From contig CAJMON010000031.1 of assembly GCA_905214955.1 (NCBI GenBank), positions 1 to 32,774 of the forward strand: a stretch of 32,774 nt of DNA. The letters run 5' to 3'. The notes below the pieces were generated by a model. The model was not told where the DNA came from. It did not search any database and worked only from the letters and a program-made list of their open reading frames with translations. Shown here in pieces: positions 7,634-15,008 of this stretch. Numbering within the stretch: the first letter of the stretch is position 1; each line of letters starts with the position of its first letter. The position numbers were made by a program, and so were the translations under genes. Source of the DNA: an uncultured bacterium (lineage in GTDB: Bacteria; Bacillota; Clostridia; Lachnospirales; Lachnospiraceae).

Positions 7634-9148
7634 ATGGAAATGAAAAAAGTAAATATGATCGTGGACCGGGCATACCAGACAGCACCGGTAGATGAAAGAA
7701 TTTTCGGCTCCTTTATTGAACATCTGGGAAGAGCTGTATATGGAGGAATTTATCAGCCAGAGCATTCCCAGGCAGATGAGGACGGCTTCCGCAAAGACGT
7801 GATTGAGCTGGTAAAAGAACTGGGTGTTCCGGTGATCCGCTATCCGGGCGGAAATTTTGTCTCCAATTTCTTCTGGGAAGACAGCGTAGGACCGCTTTCC
7901 AGCCGTCAGCCAAGGCTGGATCTGGCATGGAAAACCTTGGAGCCAAACACCTTCGGACTGGGAGAATTTGCCAAGTGGACAAAAAAGACAGGATCGCAGA
8001 TGATGATGGCAGTCAATCTGGGAACCAGAGGTGTGGCAGATGCCTGCAACCTTCTGGAATATTGCAATCATCCAGGCGGCACCAAATACAGCAACCTGCG
8101 CCGCAGCTACGGCATTGAAGATCCTTACGGCATCAAGCTGTGGTGTTTAGGCAATGAAATGGACGGCGAATGGCAGATCGGAAAGAAAACTATGGACGAA
8201 TACGGACGCCTTTCCCAGGAGACTGCCAAAGCCATGAAACTCATTGATCCGTCCATCGAATTGGTTTCCTGCGGAAGCTCTTTCCGTGGGATGCCCACCT
8301 TCCCGCAGTGGGAGGCAACGACCCTGGAATACAACTACGACTACGTAGATTATATTTCCCTGCATCAGTATTATGGAAATGCGGCAGGGGACAGCTGGGA
8401 TTACCTTGCCCTGTCAGATGACATGGATGATTTCATCCGCACTGTCACCGCTGCCTGCGATTTTGTAAAAGCAAAGAAACGCAGTAAAAAGACCATCAAC
8501 TTAAGCTTTGATGAGTGGAACGTATGGTATCATTCCAATGCCAAAGATGAAGAAACCAAGGAACGCCACCCCTGGCAGCAGGCACCGGCACTTCTGGAAG
8601 ACCACTACAATTTTGAAGATGCCCTGATGGTAGGCCTGATGATCATTACCCTGTTAAAACATGCGGACCGGGTAAAGATAGCCTGCCTGGCACAGCTGGT
8701 AAACGTCATTGCGCCTATCATGACAGAGCCGGATGGCGGAGCCTGGAGACAGACCATTTTCTATCCTTTCCTCCATGCATCCAGATACGGCAGGGGTACG
8801 GTACTTCAGACCATCACGGACACACCGGTTCATGAAACAAGCGGTCATGGGGAAGTGACGGATGTAGTCAGCGTGGCAGTGTATTCCGAAGAAAAAGACG
8901 AGCTGACTATTTTTGCAGTGAACCGGAATCTGGCAGAGGACCGGCTGCTGAACGTAGATCTTCGAAGCTTTGAAGAACTTGGAAAAGCAGAGAAGCTGGA
9001 GATGGTATGTGAAGATTTGAAAGCGGAAAATTCGGAGAAAGAGGAACGGGTAAAACCAACTGCAGATCCAAACATTACGCTGGCTGATGGAAAAGCAGAG
9101 ACTGTTCTGAAAAAAGCATCCTGGAATGTGATCCGCATTCATAAATAA
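7634..9148 (+). CDS. abfA: Alpha-L-arabinofuranosidase, GH51
   Basis: A 504-residue intracellular GH51 enzyme that releases terminal L-arabinofuranose from arabinoxylan- or arabinan-derived oligosaccharides. There is no signal peptide. The TIM barrel contains the family blocks FGSFIEHLGRAVYGGIY and RYPGGNFVSNFFWED. The acid/base is E175 in LGNEMDGEW and the nucleophile is E294 in FDEWNVWY, the same numbering as the characterised Geobacillus stearothermophilus AbfA. A C-terminal beta-sandwich follows. I chose ATG 7634, at the conserved N-terminus; the ribosome binding site (GGGGTG) is weak. The GH43 gene downstream suggests joint arabinoxylan processing. Confidence 0.95.
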   Translation: MEMKKVNMIVDRAYQTAPVDERIFGSFIEHLGRAVYGGIYQPEHSQADEDGFRKDVIELVKELGVPVIRYPGGNFVSNFFWEDSVGPLSSRQPRLDLAWKTLEPNTFGLGEFAKWTKKTGSQMMMAVNLGTRGVADACNLLEYCNHPGGTKYSNLRRSYGIEDPYGIKLWCLGNEMDGEWQIGKKTMDEYGRLSQETAKAMKLIDPSIELVSCGSSFRGMPTFPQWEATTLEYNYDYVDYISLHQYYGNAAGDSWDYLALSDDMDDFIRTVTAACDFVKAKKRSKKTINLSFDEWNVWYHSNAKDEETKERHPWQQAPALLEDHYNFEDALMVGLMIITLLKHADRVKIACLAQLVNVIAPIMTEPDGGAWRQTIFYPFLHASRYGRGTVLQTITDTPVHETSGHGEVTDVVSVAVYSEEKDELTIFAVNRNLAEDRLLNVDLRSFEELGKAEKLEMVCEDLKAENSEKEERVKPTADPNITLADGKAETVLKKASWNVIRIHK

Positions 9149-9163
9149 GAAATTAAAAACAGG

Positions 9164-9189
9164 ACAGCGCAGCGTCAAAACTGCGCTGT
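9164..9189 (+). other. Stem-loop between the GH51 and GH43 genes
   Basis: ACAGCGCAG pairs with CTGCGCTGT (9 bp, 8-base loop) shortly after the GH51 stop codon. Only TTGAATTT follows, so it may be a weak terminator or processing hairpin. Confidence 0.5.
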
Positions 9190-9246
9190 TTGAATTTACG
9201 CGAAATAGCGAGGCAAAGTCTGCTTTATAAAGGAGGAAATAAAATT

Positions 9247-10815
9247 ATGACAACAGCACGCAATCCCATTCTTTCCGGATTTTATCCGGATCCGTCCATA
9301 TGCAGGGTGGGAGAAGACTTTTATCTGGTGAATTCCAGTTTCGCCTATTTTCCGGGAGTTCCGGTATTTCACAGCAAAGATCTGGCTCACTGGGAGCAGA
9401 TCGGAAACATTCTGGAGCGGGAAGAACAGCTGCCCCTGACAGGATGTGAGATTTCCAGAGGCATTTTTGCACCCACCATACGATATCATGAGGGAACCTG
9501 GTATATGATCACCACCAATGTGGACAACGGCGGAAACTTTATTGTGACAGCCAAAGATCCGGCAGGCCCCTGGTCAGATCCTCACTATCTTGGAGATGCA
9601 GCCCCAGGCATTGATCCCAGCCTGTTTTTTGACGAGGACGGCCGGTGCTATTATGTGGGCACCAGACCAAATCCCGAAGGAGTACAGCACAACGGAGACT
9701 GGGAAATCTGGATGCAGGAAGTCGATTTAAAGGAAATGAAGCTGTGCGGAGAGAGCATGGCGATCTGGAAAGGTGCGCTGAAAAATGCCATCTGGCCGGA
9801 AGGACCCCATCTGTACAAAAAAGATGGCTGGTATTATCTGATGATCGCCGAGGGAGGCACCGGTCCGGAGCACAGTATCAGTGTGGCAAGAAGCCGCAGC
9901 CTGTGGCAGTGGTTTGAGGGATGCCCACGCAATCCGATTTTTACCCACCGGAACCTGGGAATGGATTATCCGGTGATCTATGCAGGCCACGGAGACCTGA
10001 TAGATGATGGCCATGGAAACTGGTATGTGATCATGCTGGCTTCCCGTCCCTGCCAGAAACACTGCAGCATGGGAAGAGAAACTTTCCTGGCAAAGGTGAC
10101 ATGGGAGAATGACTGGCCGGTGATCAACGCCGGTGTGGGCCATCTGGAAAAGAATGTGGAAGTTCCTTTGGAAGAAGTGCATTTTCCGGAAGAATATACG
10201 GAACAGGATCTGTTTTTGTTCCATGAAAAAACACTGGATCGCAGACTGGTTTCCATCCAGACCCAGAATGCATCCCAGTATTCTTTGGAAGCAAGAAAAG
10301 GGTGGCTTAGACTGTACACAGGAAAAGAAATGATGGCAGGAAACGGTGCACCGTCTTATGTGGGAGCCAGACAGAAAGGATATTGTTTCCAGGTAAGCAC
10401 CGGCATGGAATTTGCGCCGGAAACTCTGCAGGAGGAAGCAGGACTGGTGCTGTATCAGAACCGGAAAAATCATCTGCGTTTTACAGTGAGCGAGTCGGAA
10501 AATGGCAGACGGCTGGTGAAAGTGACAGCACGGATCAAAGAGATAGACACCGTTCTTGCACAGAAAGAGCTGGATGGAACCGGCCTGGTGGAACTGCGCC
10601 TGAAAGGGCGGGATCAGCAGGGAGAACTGTACATCAGAGAAGCAGGAAAATCCCTGGAGAAAATCGGAGAAGCCGTGTCACTGATTCCATATACCACAGA
10701 AGAAGCAGGCGGCTTTGTAGGATGCACCATGGGAATGTATGCATCCGCCAACGGAACCGATTCTGACAATTATGCAGACTTTTCCTGGTTTTCAGCTGCA
10801 ACACTTGGAAGATAA
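9247..10815 (+). CDS. Beta-xylosidase-like glycoside hydrolase, GH43
   Basis: A 522-residue cytosolic GH43 enzyme, most like beta-xylosidases with a C-terminal beta-sandwich. The five-bladed propeller carries the expected carboxylates: D15 (YPDPS) as base, D123 (GIDPSLF) as pKa modulator and E185 (WPEGPHLY) as acid. The C-terminal part from about residue 330 looks like the concanavalin-like domain that shapes the xylosidase pocket. AAAGGAGG at 9229-9235 fixes the start at 9247. It follows abfA on the same strand, consistent with intracellular arabinoxylo-oligosaccharide breakdown. Arabinofuranosidase activity in the same family cannot be excluded. Confidence 0.92.
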   Translation: MTTARNPILSGFYPDPSICRVGEDFYLVNSSFAYFPGVPVFHSKDLAHWEQIGNILEREEQLPLTGCEISRGIFAPTIRYHEGTWYMITTNVDNGGNFIVTAKDPAGPWSDPHYLGDAAPGIDPSLFFDEDGRCYYVGTRPNPEGVQHNGDWEIWMQEVDLKEMKLCGESMAIWKGALKNAIWPEGPHLYKKDGWYYLMIAEGGTGPEHSISVARSRSLWQWFEGCPRNPIFTHRNLGMDYPVIYAGHGDLIDDGHGNWYVIMLASRPCQKHCSMGRETFLAKVTWENDWPVINAGVGHLEKNVEVPLEEVHFPEEYTEQDLFLFHEKTLDRRLVSIQTQNASQYSLEARKGWLRLYTGKEMMAGNGAPSYVGARQKGYCFQVSTGMEFAPETLQEEAGLVLYQNRKNHLRFTVSESENGRRLVKVTARIKEIDTVLAQKELDGTGLVELRLKGRDQQGELYIREAGKSLEKIGEAVSLIPYTTEEAGGFVGCTMGMYASANGTDSDNYADFSWFSAATLGR

Positions 10816-10908
10816 AAAATTCTGCCACAGGGAAGAAAGAGCAAATGGACATGGGGATGTCTGGATACAGAAAAATAATAAAAGAAGGTACAGACGGGGG
10901 AAAGGGAT

Positions 10909-12336
10909 GTGAAAACTCAAAAGACAAGAAATTGGAAAAATCGTTCCGGAAAATTTGACTGGACATTTTTCTTGAAAAGTATTGCAGTGATCGGTGTACC
11001 GGTGGCACTGCAGAATCTGCTGTCTACCACAGGCAGTATGATTGATACCATGATGCTGGCGGCCATCGGAGAGAAGGCAGTGGGAGCGGTGGGCCTGTGT
11101 GCCCAGTTTTCCAGCCTGATGTTTTCCTGTTACTGGGGGTTTGTAGGCGGAGGAATGATGTTTTTTTCCCAGTATTGGGGAGCAAAAGACGAAGACGGCA
11201 TCAACCGGTCTTACGGGGTGACGCTGTCCTTTATGATGGGAGTAGCCCTGATCTTTGCAGTGCTTGCCATGGGATTTCCACAGGTGGTCATGGGCATTTA
11301 TACCGATAAAGAAGAAATCCAGAAAATTGGGATTTCCTATCTGCGTCTGGTAGGTCTGGCCTACCCGATGCAGGTACTTGCCATGGCTATGAGTGCACTG
11401 CTGCGCTCCACAGAGCAGGTAAAAGTACCTCTATATGGTGGGATCGGAGCCGTGATGTCCAACTGTTTCTTTAATTATCTGCTGATTTTTGGAAAATGCG
11501 GCCTTCCGGCAATGGGACCGGCAGGAGCAGCCATTGGAACTGTGCTGTCCGCAGTGGTGAATGTACTGATTATCTGCTTCTTTGTGAAAAAAAGAAACAT
11601 GCCGTTTGTCCTGGAAATGAAAAAACATTTCCACTGGACAAAAGAATTTCTAGGAGAATATTTGAGAAAATGTTTCCCCATTATCTGCAACGAAGTCTTT
11701 ATCGGCGTGGGAAATATGATGATCAACATTGTGCTGGGCAGACAGACGGAGGAAGCCATTGCTGCAGTGGCGGTGTTCCGTACTTTGGAAGGCCTGGTGA
11801 TTGCTTTCTTCAGCGGTTTTGCCAATGCAGCGACAGTGGTGGTTGGAAAAGAAGTGGGAGCAGGACATCATGAGACAGCCTACCAGAGGGCGGTGCGCCT
11901 GGTGTATTTGTGCAGCGGATTTATTGGAATTGCCTGTCTGACTCTGAATCTGGTTCACAATCCTCTGCTGCATATGCTGGGATTGTCCGGAGAATCTTAC
12001 CGGATTGGAAGTGGAATGCTGCTGATTTACGGCATTGCGGCGGTGATCCGTATGGGAAACTGGGCACACAACGATACCTTCCGCTCTGCAGGAGATGCAG
12101 CTTTTGGATCCACGCTGGAGATCACTTTTATGTATCTGCTGGTGCTGCCCTGCGTGTATCTGGCAAATTTCCGGTTCCACGCGCCGTTTCTGGCAGTGTT
12201 TGCTCTGTGTTATGTGGATGAACCCATCCGATACTGTATTATGCAGGTGCACATGTATTCCGGCAAATGGATCAAACCGGTATCCGAAGCAGGAAAACGC
12301 ACCATTGAAGAATTTCGCCGAAACCGGGGAATTTAG
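10909..12336 (+). CDS. MATE family efflux transporter
   Basis: A 475-residue membrane protein with about 12 hydrophobic segments in two homologous halves, as in multidrug and toxic compound extrusion pumps. Those pumps expel organic cations or drugs using a Na+ or H+ gradient. Recognisable MATE stretches include the N-terminal IAVIGVPVALQNLLSTTGSMIDTMMLA and the mid-protein GPAGAAIGTVLSAVVN. The start is GTG 10909, with AAAGGGA just upstream; an ATG two bases earlier is followed directly by a stop. The stop codon lies exactly at the left terminal repeat of a MITE-like element, so the native C-terminus may have been altered. Confidence 0.9.
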   Translation: MKTQKTRNWKNRSGKFDWTFFLKSIAVIGVPVALQNLLSTTGSMIDTMMLAAIGEKAVGAVGLCAQFSSLMFSCYWGFVGGGMMFFSQYWGAKDEDGINRSYGVTLSFMMGVALIFAVLAMGFPQVVMGIYTDKEEIQKIGISYLRLVGLAYPMQVLAMAMSALLRSTEQVKVPLYGGIGAVMSNCFFNYLLIFGKCGLPAMGPAGAAIGTVLSAVVNVLIICFFVKKRNMPFVLEMKKHFHWTKEFLGEYLRKCFPIICNEVFIGVGNMMINIVLGRQTEEAIAAVAVFRTLEGLVIAFFSGFANAATVVVGKEVGAGHHETAYQRAVRLVYLCSGFIGIACLTLNLVHNPLLHMLGLSGESYRIGSGMLLIYGIAAVIRMGNWAHNDTFRSAGDAAFGSTLEITFMYLLVLPCVYLANFRFHAPFLAVFALCYVDEPIRYCIMQVHMYSGKWIKPVSEAGKRTIEEFRRNRGI

Positions 12337-12496
12337 TACAGTGAATATTAAGTAACCGCCATATTGACTTGTCTGATTTTTCATCTGCTGCGTTGTCGTC
12401 AATCGGCGTAGCCACCGCTACGCCTCATTCCTCCGCCTTGTATATGAAGAAATTATCCTGCGTCAATATAGCAGATACTTAATTTTCACTGTACTA
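12334..12496. repeat. MITE-like element with 20-bp terminal inverted repeats
   Basis: TAGTACAGTGAATATTAAGT (12334-12353) is the reverse complement of 12477-12496 with one mismatch in 20. Inner arms also pair: ATATTGAC near the left and GTCAATAT near the right, then TTTCAT against ATGAA. The centre holds a small hairpin, CGTAGC-cacc-GCTACG. The 163-bp unit has no coding capacity. This is the structure of a non-autonomous element or dispersed extragenic palindrome. Its left end includes the MATE stop codon, and its right end lies 13 bases from the pepT -35 box. Confidence 0.75.
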
Positions 12497-12509
12497 GGTG
12501 CGCCGGTAG

Positions 12510-12538
12510 TTGCTATTTTTTCAAAAAAAGGGTATATT
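12510..12538 (+). promoter_or_regulatory. Sigma-A promoter of the pepT operon
   Basis: TTGCTA at 12510-12515, a 17-base spacer and TATATT at 12533-12538, about 55 bases upstream of pepT and immediately after the MITE-like element. Confidence 0.75.
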
Positions 12539-12543
12539 GATAA

Positions 12544-12579
12544 CTGTCCGGAAGAGAATGAAAGATAAAAAACGGACAG
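12544..12579 (+). other. Leader hairpin in front of the pepT ribosome binding site
   Basis: CTGTCCG (12544-12550) pairs with CGGACAG (12573-12579). The stem ends two bases before AGGAG at 12582-12586, so it could modulate ribosome access or mRNA stability. Confidence 0.4.
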
Positions 12580-12593
12580 TCAGGAGAGACCGA

Positions 12594-13826
12594 ATGATGA
12601 GAGCTTATGAAAGACTATTGAAGTACGTCTGTGTTCCCACTGCCAGCAGTGAGACCAGCGGAACCGTGCCCACCACACAGTGTCAGTTTAATCTGGCTCA
12701 TATGCTGGTGGATGAAATGAAAAAAATGGGAATCGAAGATGCCCATGTAGATGATAAATGCTATGTATACGGTACCATTCCGGCCACACCGGGATACGAA
12801 GACCGGACAAGACTGGGCTTTATTGCCCATATGGATACTGTGTCCGATTTTGCAGACAAGCAGGTGCAGCCGCAACTGCATCCGGATTACAATGGGGATG
12901 ATCTTCCTCTTGGAGAAAGCGGACGCAGCCTGGAAGTGAGAAACTTCCCTCATCTGCCCAGCTTAAAAGGCAGAACCCTGATAACCAGCAACGGCACCAC
13001 TATCTTAGGAGCCGATGACAAGGCAGGCGTGGCTGAGATTCTGACCATGGCAGAAGAGCTTTTAAAAGGTGAGATTCCTCACGGAAAAATCAGCATTGGT
13101 TTTACACCGGATGAGGAAGTGGGGAGCGGTGCAGATCATTTTGACGTGGCAGGATTTGGCGCAGAGTTTGCCTACACCGTAGACGGCGGCCAGGAAGGGG
13201 AAATCGAATACGAAAACTTCAACGCTTCTGCAGCCACGGTAACTCTGAAAGGATTTAACATCCATCCAGGTTCTGCAAAAGACACCATGATCAATGCGGC
13301 TCTGGTGGCCATGGAATATGACTCCATGCTTCCAAAAAGCCAGACACCCAGAGATACCGAAGGGTATGAGGGATTTTTCCATTTGACCAAAATGGAAGGA
13401 AATGTAGAGAAAGCAGTATTAAGCTACATCATCCGTGACCATATGGCAGACAGCTTCGAAAAACGGGAAGAAATCATGAAAGATATCGCAGACCAGCTGA
13501 ACAAAAAGTACGGCGAGGGAACTGCCACGGTTGTCATCAAAGAGAGCTACCGGAACATGGCTGAAAAGATCCGTCCCTGCTATCATCTGATTGAAAATGC
13601 ATTAAAGGCAGCCAAACTGGCAGGCGTGGAGCCCAAAGTCGTTCCCATCCGGGGCGGCACAGACGGCGCGCGCTTAAGTTACATGGGCCTGCCCTGCCCG
13701 AACCTGGGAACCGGCGGATTTGCATTCCACGGCCCCTATGAGCATATCACCGTGGAGGGCATGGACATTGCAGCCAGAACTTTGATTGAGATTGTAAAGA
13801 TCTACAGTGAAAGACAGGAAGCATAA
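12594..13826 (+). CDS. pepT: Peptidase T (tripeptide aminopeptidase)
   Basis: A 410-residue M20 zinc aminopeptidase that removes the N-terminal residue from tripeptides in the cytosol. Metal and catalytic residues are visible at H79 and D81 (IAHMDT), D141 (GADDKAG) and E174-E175 (PDEEVGSG), with a C-terminal metal His in FAFHGPYEH. These match Escherichia coli PepT shifted by one residue. ATG 12594 is chosen with AGGAG at 12582-12586; an upstream open frame has no ribosome binding site. The stop overlaps the Nudix start as TAATG. Confidence 0.95.
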   Translation: MMRAYERLLKYVCVPTASSETSGTVPTTQCQFNLAHMLVDEMKKMGIEDAHVDDKCYVYGTIPATPGYEDRTRLGFIAHMDTVSDFADKQVQPQLHPDYNGDDLPLGESGRSLEVRNFPHLPSLKGRTLITSNGTTILGADDKAGVAEILTMAEELLKGEIPHGKISIGFTPDEEVGSGADHFDVAGFGAEFAYTVDGGQEGEIEYENFNASAATVTLKGFNIHPGSAKDTMINAALVAMEYDSMLPKSQTPRDTEGYEGFFHLTKMEGNVEKAVLSYIIRDHMADSFEKREEIMKDIADQLNKKYGEGTATVVIKESYRNMAEKIRPCYHLIENALKAAKLAGVEPKVVPIRGGTDGARLSYMGLPCPNLGTGGFAFHGPYEHITVEGMDIAARTLIEIVKIYSERQEA

Positions 13827-14419
13827 TGGAATATTTTGATATACGCACACCGGACGGAAAGGTGACTGGAAAGATCAAGGAGCGTTCCCTGGTTCACAGG
13901 GACGGAGATCTCCACGGCACGTCCCATATCTGGCTGGTGCGAAAAAATACAGAGAATGCTTGGGAGGTGCTGCTGCAGAAACGCAGCGCCTGCAAGGATT
14001 CCCATCCGGGAGAGTATGATATTTCTTCTGCAGGCCATCTGCCTGCCGGACAGGATTTCCTGGAATCTGCGCTTCGGGAGCTGGAGGAAGAACTGGGAAT
14101 CAAAGCTTCCGCTGAAGAACTGCAGTTTATTGGCTGGAACCTGGAGGAGAGCATTTCCAGCTTTCACGGAAAGCCCTGGCACAATCATGAGCTCAGCGCT
14201 GTGTATGTCCTGTATCGGGATGTGGAACCAGAAAAACTGCACCTTCAGGAAGAAGAGGTGGAATCGGTGCGGTGGATGGAATACGAAGAGTGCTTAAGAC
14301 GGATTCAGGATGGCACCCTGGTGCACTGCATCAGCCTGGATGAATTTAAAATGTTAGGAGATTTTTTAAGTGGGCAAGGAAGTAAAAACGAATGCCATGC
14401 GCATCCTGGACAGAAATAA
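13826..14419 (+). CDS. Nudix hydrolase, IDI/YfcD-like
   Basis: A 197-residue hydrolase of nucleoside-diphosphate-linked compounds. The Nudix box is GHLPAGQDFLESALRELEEELGI, positions about 71-93. It has the catalytic REXXEE core, but Gln replaces the first Glu of the consensus GX5EX7REUXEEXGU. The layout (HGTSHIWLVRKN, LLQKRS, SAGH) resembles the isopentenyl-diphosphate isomerase-like/YfcD subgroup, whose substrates are poorly known. Translation is coupled to pepT by TAATG. The 3' end overlaps the next gene by 50 bases. Confidence 0.88.
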   Translation: MEYFDIRTPDGKVTGKIKERSLVHRDGDLHGTSHIWLVRKNTENAWEVLLQKRSACKDSHPGEYDISSAGHLPAGQDFLESALRELEEELGIKASAEELQFIGWNLEESISSFHGKPWHNHELSAVYVLYRDVEPEKLHLQEEEVESVRWMEYEECLRRIQDGTLVHCISLDEFKMLGDFLSGQGSKNECHAHPGQK

Positions 14420-14849
14420 GGTTTCCTACGAAATTCTGCAGTATGAATGCGATGAATTTATTGACGGACTGCATACCGCAGAGAAAACCGGCGCGCCGGT
14501 GGAACAGTCTTTTAAAACTCTGGTGATGCAGGGAAAAACCGGAGGATACTATGTGTTTGTCATCCCCATTGCAGAAGAGGTGGACTTAAAAGAAGCCGCA
14601 AAAGCGGTGGGTGAAAAGTCCGTGGAAATGATCCATGTCAAAGACATTACCAAGATTACCGGTTATGTCCGGGGCGGCTGCAGCCCCCTTGGCATGAAAA
14701 AACAGTTTCAGACGGTAATTCATGAGTCAGCCAAAAACTACCCGAAGATTTACATCAGCGGCGGCCGGATCGGTACCAGCATCAAAGTTAATCCGGAAGA
14801 TCTGATGCGGGTAGTAAAAGGAACCTATGCGGATATTATCCGGAAATGA
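14370..14849 (+). CDS. ybaK: Cys-tRNA(Pro)/Cys-tRNA(Cys) deacylase, YbaK family
   Basis: A 159-residue trans-editing enzyme that hydrolyses mischarged Cys-tRNA(Pro). Conserved features are KTNAMRILD at the N-terminus, the KTLV lysine region (about residue 50) and the GGCSPLGMKK segment near residue 103. GTG 14370 is the best start: AGGAG lies at 14356-14360, and it reproduces the family N-terminus. The gene overlaps the Nudix coding sequence by 50 bases in another frame. A terminator 17 bases past its stop closes the pepT operon. Confidence 0.93.
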   Translation: MGKEVKTNAMRILDRNKVSYEILQYECDEFIDGLHTAEKTGAPVEQSFKTLVMQGKTGGYYVFVIPIAEEVDLKEAAKAVGEKSVEMIHVKDITKITGYVRGGCSPLGMKKQFQTVIHESAKNYPKIYISGGRIGTSIKVNPEDLMRVVKGTYADIIRK

Positions 14850-14865
14850 GCAAAATAGTCGAGAG

Positions 14866-14909
14866 AGACCTTTGAGAATTCTGCGAAGAAATCAAAAGGG
14901 TCTTTTTTT
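14866..14909 (+). terminator. Rho-independent terminator after ybaK
   Basis: AGACC-TTTGA (14866-14875) pairs with TCAAA-AG-GGTCT (14892-14903) with a two-base bulge, followed by seven T. Confidence 0.8.
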
Positions 14910-15008
14910 GTGCTGTTTTAAAGAATAGCCATTTACCGTTTTTTATGGTATCATGGATTTTACAAAGCTGATACGCAAATTACCATAGAAGAAATGGCAG
15001 GAAAATAT

